A DNA stretch of 64,000 nt from Roseburia sp. AM59-24XD (GTDB lineage Bacteria; Bacillota; Clostridia; Lachnospirales; Lachnospiraceae): assembly GCF_003478445.1 (NCBI RefSeq), contig NZ_QUET01000017.1:18725-82724 (forward strand). The letters run 5' to 3'. Positions 28,667 through 35,380 of this stretch are shown here, piece after piece. The notes below the pieces were generated by a model. The model was given only the letters and a program-made list of their open reading frames with translations, had not been told where the DNA came from and did no database searches. Position numbers and translations under genes: made by a program. Within the stretch, counting starts at the first letter, position 1; each line of letters opens with the position of its first letter.

Positions 28667-28915
28667 AGAAATCACTCCTTGCTATAAAACATCTACAAGC
28701 ATTTTGACTTCCTTGACCGATCTGTGATAAAATAGAATATGGCAAGGAAATAAATGATATTGCGTTCACGTATTTCAGCCTGTTCCCTGGTGGTGTTGCA
28801 GCACTGCCGGGGATTTTTATTGACGTGTTTCTTTAATCCTGCTATTATCTATATAAGGCACCAGGGCGGCCGGCAGGATTGTTTCGGTATCCGCCCCCTC
28901 GGTGTTGTCCCTTAT
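28667..28915. other. 250-bp non-coding, highly structured region upstream of integrase
   Basis: No convincing gene. Pairings seen: CCCTGGTGGTG with CACTGCCGGGG followed by ATTTTT (28777-28820); AATCCTGC with GGCAGGATT; CACCAGGGCGG with CCGCCCCCTCGGTG (28860-28906). A plus-strand promoter-like TTGACT-18-TAAAAT (28704-28733) precedes the first hairpin, so a small RNA of about 80 nt is possible. On the minus strand this is the leader of the integrase mRNA. Confidence 0.4.
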
Positions 28916-29038
28916 TTAATCTTTAATCAGTTCTGTAAGATATTCAAGAAGTTCTTCCTTTGGTGTATCGTTTCTGATCAGTGCGATGATCATTTTTATG
29001 ATTCCTTTGAATTGGTTGTTTGTCATTTGATCCTCCAT
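28916..29038 (-). CDS. small phage protein, 40 aa, unknown function
   Basis: ATG 29038 follows AAGGAG with 6-7 bases; the protein is a single amphipathic alpha-helical unit (MTNNQFKGIIKMII, then KEELLEYLTELIKD). Proteins of this size and pattern accompany integrases in clostridial prophages, function unknown. The opposite-strand reading frame here has no binding site and odd composition. Confidence 0.55.
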   Translation of the reverse strand: MEDQMTNNQFKGIIKMIIALIRNDTPKEELLEYLTELIKD

Positions 29039-29133
29039 GTTTAACTCCTTTCCTGCCTTTCCCTTGCTACAATTATATTATATACTTATATAAGTATAAT
29101 GTCAATACTTTTCTGTACTTATATAAGTATTTT

Positions 29134-29333
29134 TTACATTTCCTGAGACTTCATTTTCTCAATAGCAGCAATGATAAATTCATTCCGGCTTTTGTAACCA
29201 AGACTTTTGACAAGCTTGTCGATTTCCGCTTTCTGCCTGCCGGGACAGTCACTAAAAACTGATCATAATTCTTAGCATTGTATTTATTCTTTGCTCTGGT
29301 GGCAGCAGTACCGCCGGTTTTCTTTTCCTCCAT
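29134..29333 (-). CDS. ribbon-helix-helix-like small DNA-binding protein, frameshifted as sequenced
   Basis: ATG 29333 with AAAGGAG. The first 40 residues read KNKYNAKNYDQFLVTVPAGRK; a missing C (plus strand near 29229) then breaks the frame. Restored, it continues AEIDKLVKSLGYKSRNEFII to a stop at 29134-29136 (66 aa). The beta-strand followed by two helices is the Arc/CopG-type fold common in phage regulators and antitoxins. It may regulate the integrase/small-gene block. Confidence 0.6.
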
Positions 29334-29354
29334 AAAAACTCCTTTCTAACGATA

Positions 29355-29382
29355 TTGACTTTTGAGGTGTATTTGATATAAT
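29355..29382 (+). promoter_or_regulatory. strong promoter of the antitoxin RNA
   Basis: TTGACT (29355-29360), 16 bp, TATAAT (29377-29382) with an extended TG. It points away from the RHH gene toward the toxin gene's 3' end. Confidence 0.7.
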
Positions 29383-29388
29383 AACCTT

Positions 29389-29487
29389 AACGAGAGAGCC
29401 AAACGCTAGGTGCAACTAGCCGCCGGCAAAATATGTTATTACGAAAGTAACGCCTTACTTTACCCGAGCAGAGGCGTTACTTTTTGC
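29389..29487 (+). ncRNA. putative antisense antitoxin RNA (RatA/Hol_Tox type)
   Basis: An RNA of about 95 nt is expected from the consensus promoter at 29355-29382 to the terminator hairpin GTAACGCC...GGCGTTAC plus TTTTT (29455-29485). A 5' hairpin GCTAG-GTGCAA-CTAGC (29408-29423) is also seen. Its 3' end overlaps the 3' end and stop codon of the convergent toxin gene, the arrangement of txpA/ratA and other type I systems, in which pairing of the two 3' ends triggers mRNA decay. Confidence 0.65.
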
Positions 29488-29569
29488 GTGTAAGTGAAAA
29501 AACGAGTGTGATCACTGCGCAAAGCATAATTACAAATGTGAATAGATCACTGTATGTAACCATTGGCAC
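29477..29569 (-). CDS. holin-like type I toxin peptide
   Basis: A 30-residue peptide, MPMVTYSDLFTFVIMLCAVI followed by T-L-V-F-S-L-T-R-K-K: short polar start, one membrane helix and basic tail, as in the putative holin-like toxin family (Hol_Tox) related to TxpA/BsrG. GTG 29569 is 5 bases after GGAGGG; the ATG two codons later is 11-12 bases away. Its promoter (TTAACA 29661-29656, 16 bp, TATAAT 29639-29634) lies just upstream on the minus strand, with a foldable leader. The convergent antisense RNA overlaps its 3' end. Expected effect is membrane damage if unpaired. Confidence 0.7.
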   Translation of the reverse strand: MPMVTYSDLFTFVIMLCAVITLVFSLTRKK

Positions 29570-29633
29570 CAGCTCCCTCCTTTGTAAAAGTCCGGCAGCT
29601 GACGTAGCACCCTTTGGCTCCCTGGGTAAGGTT

Positions 29634-29661
29634 ATTATATTTTAAAATTACATGTTGTTAA
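29634..29661 (-). promoter_or_regulatory. promoter of the holin-like toxin
   Basis: Minus strand TTAACA, 16 bp, TATAAT; expected transcript start near 29627, giving a leader of about 58 nt with possible pairing between CCC and GGG tracts. It lies inside the spacer after the TerB-BRCT gene. Confidence 0.5.
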
Positions 29662-29663
29662 TT

Positions 29664-30572
29664 TTATTTAACATCTTCTACTGCATCCCAAAAATCTTCT
29701 TCATCCACAATGGTAAGCAATTGCCCTTCTTTTCTACGACGTACAGCATCCTCCACTTTACGACCATAACATGAAAATGCCCAACAAGGATTACCAGCTT
29801 TTCCTACTACCAAATAGCGGGTTTTATTTGTGGGACTATTTTTAAAGATACCACCAAGATCTGTGATAATCTGTGCAATTTCCTTTCGGGAAGCTTTAAG
29901 TGATTGTCCTGTAAAGCATATTTCATTATCGGCAATCTGCATATTTTCACAGATGGCACAAATGCCACCTATACTATATTTTTCTTTTAATTCTTCTAGT
30001 TCTCTATCGTTTAAATTGTATGATGATTTCAGATCCACAAAATTGCTCAAAAATGCTTTAAGCATCTCTCGTTCTTCCTGAGTAATTACATCATCTTCGA
30101 GAATCGAAATTAAGATACTTTCGATTTCATCAAAAGGATAACAACCAGATAAATAGCTATTCATTTGAATCCATGATCTTAAAGCATGGATTTCATCGTC
30201 TGTTATCTCGCCGTCAGCCAGTATACCATGGATCATACCGGATAGAAATTGGATGGAAGAAGTTACCAAATCATAATAATTAGAATCGGATACAAAATTA
30301 TTGCAAAGCCAAACAATATCATCTGCTTCGTCAGATGTAAGAATTTCGTCCTCATAGGCAGACTGTATCAGTGGAATTAATTCCTTAAAAGGATGCCGGT
30401 CGATTAAATTGGCATGGCATAAACACCAATGACTTAATTCGTTAACTTCGTCTTCACTAATTTTTCGATCGGTAGTAATTCCGGCAACCATTCCTTTCAA
30501 TGTATTGACGGCTTTATGTAATTCTGCTGGTGCTGTAAATTTCCGATATTCCTCGATTTCGTGTACATTCAT
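29664..30572 (-). CDS. tandem TerB-like repeat and BRCT-domain protein
   Basis: 302 aa. Two related all-helical modules, about residues 26-93 and 112-178, share G-M-[VI]-x-G-I-[TL]-x-D-[RG]-[KE]-I-[ST]-[ED]-[DE]-E followed by acidic D/E-x-[IV]-[LT] segments, as in TerB-like domains. The C-terminus (about 217-300) is a BRCT domain of the NAD-ligase type: CFTGQSLKASRKEIAQII, a G-G turn, then TRYLVVGKAGNP. BRCT outside LigA is uncommon in bacteria and suggests binding of DNA ends or nicks. It is in the lysogenic block with repressor and ImmA, so it is probably expressed in the lysogen. Function unknown; a host-DNA-sensing or defence role is speculation. Confidence 0.75.
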   Translation of the reverse strand: MNVHEIEEYRKFTAPAELHKAVNTLKGMVAGITTDRKISEDEVNELSHWCLCHANLIDRHPFKELIPLIQSAYEDEILTSDEADDIVWLCNNFVSDSNYYDLVTSSIQFLSGMIHGILADGEITDDEIHALRSWIQMNSYLSGCYPFDEIESILISILEDDVITQEEREMLKAFLSNFVDLKSSYNLNDRELEELKEKYSIGGICAICENMQIADNEICFTGQSLKASRKEIAQIITDLGGIFKNSPTNKTRYLVVGKAGNPCWAFSCYGRKVEDAVRRRKEGQLLTIVDEEDFWDAVEDVK

Positions 30573-30600
30573 TATAAAACTCCTCCTGTTATAATTTTTA

Positions 30601-30825
30601 TTAATAAGTATTATGCAATTCCTTCTCTTCTACAGTATTGTGAGTAAAAAAATCATCTTTTTGAATATGTTGCATTTCATGTAGATATGCCTGCATACGC
30701 TGTTCGTAGGAAAGCCGCGCATTCAAAAAGATGCTAAAACTCCCATCTTCGTTGATAGTTACAGTTGCTGGAATAGAATTTCCAAAGTCCAAAACATGAA
30801 CATTTACATCATCCAGAAGCCTCAC
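30601..30825 (-). CDS. ImmA/IrrE-like metallopeptidase, short form
   Basis: 74 aa with the zinc signature H-E-M-Q-H in AYLHEMQHIQKDDF near residue 48, preceded by a beta-hairpin (ATVTINEDGSFSIFLNARL). In ICEBs1, ImmA cleaves the repressor ImmR; here it lies directly after a repressor of that size on the same strand (8 bp gap). It is shorter than ICEBs1 ImmA but typical of clostridial phage versions. The GTG start at 30825 sits right on a GGGG tract, so the exact start is uncertain. Confidence 0.75.
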   Translation of the reverse strand: MRLLDDVNVHVLDFGNSIPATVTINEDGSFSIFLNARLSYEQRMQAYLHEMQHIQKDDFFTHNTVEEKELHNTY

Positions 30826-30833
30826 CCCCTATA

Positions 30834-31229
30834 TCATTGTCCTCTTTCCTTGCGTTTCAGAGCCATTAGCATACTGTGAACCGTCTGCAAATCTTCAGGA
30901 TCAGCATCCCTGGCCGCATCAAAAAGAAGGGAAAGTTCTTTGTTATCGTATATTTCCTGTGCGATTTTACTTGTTTCAGGATTAAGATAGTATGTGTTAT
31001 TATCTGCTGGAGATTTCTCTTCCAGTAAATCTGATTTTAATATATGAAAATAATCAGCAAGCATTTGTACTTTATCCATACGTGGAAGTTTAGACCCTGT
31101 ACACCAGTTAGATACAGTTGAAGAACTTAATCCTAAATCACGCATAAGATCCATTTGGTTTTTTCCGCTTGCAACCATATAATGTTTTAGATTTTTTGCA
31201 AATATTTTTTTGTATTCATCGTCTGCCAT
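30834..31229 (-). CDS. CI/ImmR-like phage repressor
   Basis: 131 aa. Residues about 5-65 are an XRE helix-turn-helix (NQMDLMRDLGLSSSTVSNWC with G-S-K-L-P-R). There is no S24 autopeptidase domain; the remaining 60 residues are helical, as in ImmR-type repressors inactivated by a partner peptidase (ImmA-like gene next door). ATG 31229 is 8 bases after AAGGGGG. It faces the early genes across a 130-bp region with repeated GCGAGA motifs, its probable operators. Confidence 0.85.
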   Translation of the reverse strand: MADDEYKKIFAKNLKHYMVASGKNQMDLMRDLGLSSSTVSNWCTGSKLPRMDKVQMLADYFHILKSDLLEEKSPADNNTYYLNPETSKIAQEIYDNKELSLLFDAARDADPEDLQTVHSMLMALKRKERGQ

Positions 31230-31254
31230 TATGTTCACCCCCTTATAATATAAA

Positions 31255-31338
31255 TATCACAAAAGCGAGAAAAAAGCAACAAAAAGATAAAAAAATCTCG
31301 CAAAAAGGGTTGACTTCTCCCTTAAAGCGAGATATAAT
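31255..31338. promoter_or_regulatory. divergent lysogeny/early control region with operators
   Basis: Rightward early promoter TTGACT (31310-31315), 17 bp, TATAAT (31333-31338). The whole spacer is an operator: TCTCCC-TTAAA-GCGAGA (31316-31332), one base off the perfect palindrome at 31945-31961. Further GCGAGA/TCTCGC sites lie at 31265-31270 (with TATCAC 31255-31260) and 31296-31301; the three sites are spaced 31 bp apart, about three helical turns. On the minus strand TTGTTG/TGATAT can act as the repressor promoter. Confidence 0.7.
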
Positions 31339-31370
31339 ATATTCAGAAACAAGGAAAGGAGGAAAATAAT

Positions 31371-31478
31371 ATGTCTAAGAAATCCAAGAAAAAAGGGTTG
31401 ACCACAAAAGACAAAATTGAACTGATAATTGATGCAGTGATCGCACTCGCTACGTTAATTACAGCAATTAAGTCTTAG
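31371..31478 (+). CDS. small early membrane peptide, 35 aa
   Basis: ATG 31371 after AAAGGAGG. A very basic N-terminus (MSKKSKKKGLTTKDK) precedes one hydrophobic helix (IELIIDAVIALATLITAI). It is the first gene from the early promoter. No family recognised; possibly a membrane-active or superinfection-related peptide, but this is a guess. Confidence 0.5.
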   Translation: MSKKSKKKGLTTKDKIELIIDAVIALATLITAIKS

Positions 31479-31489
31479 GACAACCCAAG

Positions 31490-31525
31490 GGTGGGAGGGG
31501 CGAAAGCCCCATTCACTCCTTGATT
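31490..31525 (+). other. stable hairpin after the first early gene
   Basis: GGGGC-GAAA-GCCCC with an outer helix GGGTG/CACTC; a tetraloop-capped stem but with no T tract, so an attenuator or mRNA-processing element rather than a clear terminator. Confidence 0.4.
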
Positions 31526-31550
31526 CTAGCATATTATGATATAGAGAGCA

Positions 31551-31700
31551 ATGAAAAATATTAAAAGAATGACACTATTAACTGTAATCTTACTGGTTTT
31601 GGCGGTTGCAATGGGATTTAATACAGGATGGAAAGCTGTGTTAATTATGGTAGCAATCATTGATTTGGTAATGATTATACGGAAATTCTGCAACAGATAA
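31551..31700 (+). CDS. small two-helix membrane protein, 49 aa
   Basis: ATG 31551, weak binding site (ATAGAGAG). Two hydrophobic stretches (LLTVILLVLAVAMGF and AVLIMVAIIDLVMIIR) joined by a short loop. Function unknown; second in the early operon. Confidence 0.45.
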   Translation: MKNIKRMTLLTVILLVLAVAMGFNTGWKAVLIMVAIIDLVMIIRKFCNR

Positions 31701-31749
31701 GCAAAAAAAGCTGACCTAGCGGCTATACGGGGAGAAAGGAAAGTACAAG

Positions 31750-31956
31750 GTGTTACAAATTAGTTTAGCTGCGGCAAGAGTAAATGCTGAAATGACACAG
31801 GAACAGGTGGCTGAAAAAATGAATGTTGATAGATCTACGGTACGAAGATGGGAAAAGGGCGATAAAATTCCAGGATATGATGAATCTAAGAAGTTATCTC
31901 AACTGTATAATATGCCATTAGACTATATTTTTTTTGGCAAAAGATCTCGCTTTTAG
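31750..31956 (+). CDS. Cro-like XRE-family regulator
   Basis: 68 aa helix-turn-helix protein: TQEQVAEKMNVDRSTVRRWE with K-G-D-K-I-P after it. GTG 31750 follows AGAAAGGAAA. As the first regulator right of the early promoter it is the expected antagonist (Cro/antirepressor role) of the leftward repressor. Its last codons overlap a perfect operator palindrome, so binding there may act on the next genes. Confidence 0.75.
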   Translation: MLQISLAAARVNAEMTQEQVAEKMNVDRSTVRRWEKGDKIPGYDESKKLSQLYNMPLDYIFFGKRSRF

Positions 31957-31975
31957 CGAGACTGTGAAAGCGAGA
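31945..31975. promoter_or_regulatory. operator palindrome after the Cro-like gene
   Basis: TCTCGC-TTTTA-GCGAGA (31945-31961), perfect half sites, plus another GCGAGA at 31970-31975. Same motif as in the early control region. Confidence 0.65.
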
Positions 31976-32007
31976 GAGGAAAAATTTTACGGAAGGGGGC
32001 AAAAAGA

Positions 32008-32175
32008 ATGAAAACAGATACTCAGAAAACTACTCCAAGAAAGACGGTAAGGGAAATCTCAGATGAGATAATGGAGATCTTAAAAAAAGAGCATCTAACT
32101 GCTGACAAAGCATGGAACGTTCTGGAAGCAGTTAGACGCAAAGTTCACGAGTCTGCATTTAACAAACCGTTGTGA
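32008..32175 (+). CDS. small phage protein, 55 aa
   Basis: ATG 32008 after GGAAGGGGG. Mostly helical and charged (VREISDEIMEILKKEHLTADKAWNVLEAVRRKV). No family recognised; such short early proteins are often regulators. Confidence 0.55.
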   Translation: MKTDTQKTTPRKTVREISDEIMEILKKEHLTADKAWNVLEAVRRKVHESAFNKPL

Positions 32176-32310
32176 TAAGACACAGTCAGGAGGTGAACAC
32201 AAATAATGTTTTGAAAAAAGAAAAAAGATGACGCAGAAAAAGAATGGTATGTCAAAAAGATTGACTGTACAGCTCCTTGGGATATAAGGAGAAAGGAAAT
32301 CTTAAAGAAA

Positions 32311-32592
32311 ATGACACTTGACGAGTTAAAGGAAGTAACAGAAATAATTGAGGAGCTTCGGAAGAGAGGTACCACCGGTGTATGTGAGAGATGTCTGAAG
32401 ATGAATGCAGCAATGCGAATGTATAATTGCTTTGAGTGGGGACCTGATCTGTTTAAACCATTTCGTTTAGAGTATGACGAGAGTACAAGGAGCATATTGG
32501 TACCCGAAGAAATGTTGATGCATTTTATACAACTTGCAAATCCGGATCAGCCAAAGCGAAATATCAAGTTGATAAAAAGTCCCCATGAGTAA
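32311..32592 (+). CDS. hypothetical phage protein with CxxC, probably N-terminally interrupted
   Basis: From ATG 32311: 93 aa, MTLDELKEVTEIIEELRKRG, then C-E-R-C and a mixed region. The frame is open further upstream to ATG 32206, which has a good AGGAGGTG site, but its third codon is TGA; without that stop the protein would begin with a lysine-rich segment (KKKKDDAEKEWYVKKI). The ATG at 32311 has a poor binding site. Either a nonsense change (TGG to TGA), a sequence error, or real use of the internal start. Confidence 0.5.
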   Translation: MTLDELKEVTEIIEELRKRGTTGVCERCLKMNAAMRMYNCFEWGPDLFKPFRLEYDESTRSILVPEEMLMHFIQLANPDQPKRNIKLIKSPHE

Positions 32593-32637
32593 AGATATGG
32601 GTGGTCAGAAGTTATAAAAGAAAGAGGTGAACGCAAT

Positions 32638-32868
32638 ATGATAGGAGGAAAAGAACGAGTATCTGTTCAGACTGCCGCAGCTATTTTGGGACTGTCGCAG
32701 TTGACAGTACAGGAAAGCTTAAAGGTGAAAGCGCTGCCAATCGGTGGCGCCTGGGTAAATTCCGGATCAACCTGCTGGACTTACCATATTAGTCCTCACC
32801 TGCTTGCACAGTATATCGGTGCAACAGATAAGGAATTGAGTGAGCGCATTAAGCAGATTGAAAAGTAA
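32638..32868 (+). CDS. helix-turn-helix (excisionase-like) protein
   Basis: 76 aa; ATG 32638 after AAAGAGGTG. SVQTAAAILGLSQLTVQESL is a MerR/excisionase-type HTH, followed by a short basic wing and WTYHISPHLLAQYIG. It may be the recombination directionality factor or a regulator; its position in the early operon fits both. Confidence 0.55.
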   Translation: MIGGKERVSVQTAAAILGLSQLTVQESLKVKALPIGGAWVNSGSTCWTYHISPHLLAQYIGATDKELSERIKQIEK

Positions 32869-32891
32869 TAATGCAGGAAAGGAAAGAGCAT

Positions 32892-33308
32892 ATGAAAAAG
32901 ACATGTATGGCAGTTATCACAAAAGCCGTCATTGAGTTTGATGATTACGGTCGCCTGCAGTTTGAATTGTGGCTGCAGGGATGGAGAGAAAACCAACACT
33001 TTACAAAAATAATGACCGGCTATCCGCTCGGAAGAGGACATGTTGGGGCGACGATCTTTGAAGGGGAAGCCAGAGGAGTGGTAGCTCTTATGCGGATCAT
33101 GGATGTGGTTGGAGTATCCAGCTGGGATTGGCTGGAGAACAAAGCTGTACGCATCTTAGAGGATGAGATGAACGGCGGGATTCATACAATCGGAAATGTG
33201 ACCGAAGATAAATGGCTGGATCTTTACGAGATTTTTTATCCTCATGCAGTGAAGAGAAGCGCAGGCGTTCAGTTCGGTGAAGCAGATCCGGAGACAAGAG
33301 AAATATAA
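32892..33308 (+). CDS. hypothetical phage protein, 138 aa
   Basis: ATG 32892 after GGAAAGAG. Contains FDDYGRLQFELWLQGW and a Trp-rich centre (SSWDWLENKAVRI). No family recognised. It is in the early operon, upstream of a large inverted repeat. Confidence 0.55.
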   Translation: MKKTCMAVITKAVIEFDDYGRLQFELWLQGWRENQHFTKIMTGYPLGRGHVGATIFEGEARGVVALMRIMDVVGVSSWDWLENKAVRILEDEMNGGIHTIGNVTEDKWLDLYEIFYPHAVKRSAGVQFGEADPETREI

Positions 33309-33316
33309 AATGCGAC

Positions 33317-33433
33317 GCCGGGTACAACAGAGGATATATCCAAAACCTCCCTATAGTTTAACAACAATTTACAACAAAAAGACCAAGTTTAATGCCATAA
33401 ACAAAAATGGATATATCCTTTGTTGTGCCCGGC
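33317..33433. repeat. 117-bp inverted repeat with 25-bp arms
   Basis: Left arm 33317-33341 and right arm 33409-33433 are complementary over 25 bases; the two non-Watson-Crick positions are both G-U capable, so the RNA stem would be unbroken. Each arm contains the self-palindrome GGATATATCC. The 67-nt loop is G-poor and A/C-rich. It lies between two genes, and the right arm sits just before the binding site of the next gene. Role unknown. Confidence 0.75.
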
Positions 33434-33449
33434 GAGGAAAGGAAAAGTA

Positions 33450-33743
33450 ATGAGCGCCAAGAGAGCAGCGATCCGCCGGGAGAGAAAGGAACGCCGGAAA
33501 GCGGAACACCGAAAGGCTCCGGACGGAGAAGCCAGAAGGGCAGCAGAGCAGGGCAGAATGGACGGAAGGACATTGGCTGCCTGCATTATCATCAATGTCC
33601 TCTATGATCAATTCGGTTTCCGCGATAAACGTCTTATGAGAATGGTGAAACAGATCAATCAGGAGGCGTTGAAGTTTGATCAGGAGGCAACAAGATTTAA
33701 TCTGGAGTTTTATGCCGGCAGACTGCAGGAAATGAAAGTTTGA
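33450..33743 (+). CDS. hypothetical phage protein with basic N-terminus
   Basis: 97 aa; ATG 33450 after AGGAAAGG. Residues 1-40 are very rich in Arg/Lys (AAIRRERKERRKAEHRK), then a helical region ending in FDQEATRFNLEFYAGRL. Possibly nucleic-acid binding. The binding site is next to the large inverted repeat, so hairpin formation could affect its translation. Confidence 0.55.
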   Translation: MSAKRAAIRRERKERRKAEHRKAPDGEARRAAEQGRMDGRTLAACIIINVLYDQFGFRDKRLMRMVKQINQEALKFDQEATRFNLEFYAGRLQEMKV

Positions 33744-33759
33744 TCAAAGAAAGGAAAAA

Positions 33760-33972
33760 ATGATGAATTTATTGAGAAATAGTAAAGCGGAGAGAACGAC
33801 AGGAAAGAAAGTGAAGATCGATGCGGAATATTATAGCAACCTGCAGTGCAAGGAATACTTGCTTGAGGCAGTCGCAAAGGTAGTGGTGGATGAGAGTGAC
33901 GATGCATCCAAGGTAACCAGGATCGCAGCTATTCTGCAGATACAGATCCCGCCTGAATTTGAGGAGGGATAA
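33760..33972 (+). CDS. hypothetical phage protein, 70 aa
   Basis: ATG 33760 (or 33763) after AAAGGA. Short helical protein, DAEYYSNLQCKEYLLEAVAK. Stop TAA overlaps the next ATG (TAATG), so translation is coupled. Confidence 0.5.
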   Translation: MMNLLRNSKAERTTGKKVKIDAEYYSNLQCKEYLLEAVAKVVVDESDDASKVTRIAAILQIQIPPEFEEG

Positions 33973-34310
33973 TGGAAGATTTCAGATTGTTTTACGCTGC
34001 CCGAACCAAACCGGCAGAGCAGGCGGACAAGCTTCCGCCGGAATGGCAGCAGAGAATAGATCAGGAGGACGTCCCTTCAGTGCGACCGCACATCCCTGCA
34101 GAACTGGAGTATGTCGGCACCGTGGTCGAAGGGCAGATATGCTTTGATTACTATATCCTGCCTGATGGTCAGCTCCGGCAGGAGTACCGCCGCCCGGAGC
34201 AGGACATTATTCTGTCGTACCGGGACGAGGAGAGCCTGCAGCACGTCCGGCAGAGAACAAGAAAAAAGAGAGCAGCTATCGCAGAGCCGCCCTCGGAAAA
34301 TGTCGTATGA
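33972..34310 (+). CDS. hypothetical phage protein, 112 aa
   Basis: ATG 33972 after GAGGAGGG. Pro/Arg/Glu-rich, with YVGTVVEGQICFDYYILPDG in the middle and a basic tail. No recognised family. It precedes the Rep gene and the putative origin. Confidence 0.5.
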   Translation: MEDFRLFYAARTKPAEQADKLPPEWQQRIDQEDVPSVRPHIPAELEYVGTVVEGQICFDYYILPDGQLRQEYRRPEQDIILSYRDEESLQHVRQRTRKKRAAIAEPPSENVV

Positions 34311-34388
34311 CACCAACAAGTTAATCATACGGCATAAGTGGTGAAAAGTCAAGGAAAGCCAAGGGTTATAAGCCCTTTGGCGACCTTG
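34304..34388. other. candidate replication origin structure upstream of rep
   Basis: An inverted repeat CGTATGA (34304-34310)/TCATACG (34325-34331) is followed by a large two-part hairpin (34350-34388): outer CAAGG/CCTTG and inner GCCAAGGG/CCCTTTGGC around TTATAA. A short direct repeat CGAAGCACGAAGCAC lies just before the gene. HUH initiators nick such cruciform-prone hairpins, often next to their own gene. No nick site can be assigned from sequence alone. Confidence 0.4.
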
Positions 34389-34430
34389 TAATGAGTATTA
34401 TAAAACGAAGCACGAAGCACAGAGGATTCT

Positions 34431-35380
34431 ATGAGCCGTATGAAGAAAAAGCAGACGTACCATCAGTATGACTTCGAAGATGTGTATGGAAAGGAATGGA
34501 AAATAAGCCCCCTGCCGGTCAGCAGAGACGGGCAGTTAAAGATAGAGGATTGTTATGACAGCTCTGTGCTGGGAGAAGAGACGGCAGCAGAGAGGGTGGA
34601 TAGGCGCATGAAGGCGCTGGCATCCTGTCGGATTATGCTGCAGAGGATCATTTCCGGGGATTATGTGGAGAGTAATATCTATCCGGTCTATCTGAACCGG
34701 AAGGATGTACCCAGGGTGGAGAAGTATCGGACCAGCCGGGAGGCACAGAAGCGTCTGAATCAGAAGAACCGCCGGAAGAAATATATCCGGATCATCAACA
34801 CCAATTTCCGTGCCGGTGATCTGATCGTCACACTGACATATAAGGATGGAGAGTATCCGACCCTGGATCGTGCCCGGAAAGATATCAAGAATTATTTAGC
34901 AGCCATCGGCCGTTATCGTAAAAAGCAGGGGATGACGCCGTTGAAATATATATATGTGATCGAGTATGTGGATGGACCCACGAACAAGGTGCGGATCCAT
35001 CACCATCTGATCATGTCTGCCATGGACAGAGATGTGGCGGAAAGCAAATGGACAAAAGGCAGAGCAGAGAGTAAGTATGCCGATCCAGACGATGACTTTG
35101 GACTGGAGGCTTTGCCCGATACATCTGCAAGCTGGAATCGAACGGCAGACATCTGATCCAGCATTCCCGGAATTTAAAGAAACCGGTCATTCGGGAGAAT
35201 GTGACCAAGCTCACACGCCGGAAGATGCGGGATCTGGTTATTGCCGGCGACGATATGGGTCCGATGATGGAGAAGATCTTTCAGGGCTCCTGCCGGTATA
35301 TTGATTCCAAGACTTATATATCTGACCTGACGGGAGGATTTTACATATATTCACGTTTGAAAAAGAAAGAGGTGAAAACC
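34431..35380 (+). CDS. HUH-type rolling-circle replication initiator, frameshifted as sequenced
   Basis: ATG 34431 after AGAGGA. Motif 1 LTYKD (135-139), motif 2 the histidine cluster IHHHLIM (189-195) and motif 3 ARYICK, which appears only after restoring one G at 35108-35109 (GLEGFARYICKLES); as written, translation stops at 35156. These are the signatures of HUH endonucleases that make a covalent Tyr-DNA bond at an origin. The restored frame has no stop before the RNase H-like region that follows, so the end given here (before ATG 35381) is a choice. A rolling-circle-type Rep instead of a helicase loader/DnaA-type initiator defines this phage's replication module. Confidence 0.75.

Noticed and set aside
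28754..29044. Plus-strand 96-residue reading frame
   Set aside because: No ribosome binding site, odd Cys/Phe-rich composition, and it overlaps a minus-strand small gene with a good binding site.
29384..29487. Attachment-site tRNA or tRNA remnant near the integrase
   Set aside because: No cloverleaf or CCA end; the hairpins form an sRNA terminator, and the att core is inside the GGGtGRT gene.
33358..33611. Minus-strand reading frames over the basic phage protein
   Set aside because: They are antisense to a gene with a proper start, are Ser/Pro/Phe-rich as expected of shadows, and cross the inverted repeat.
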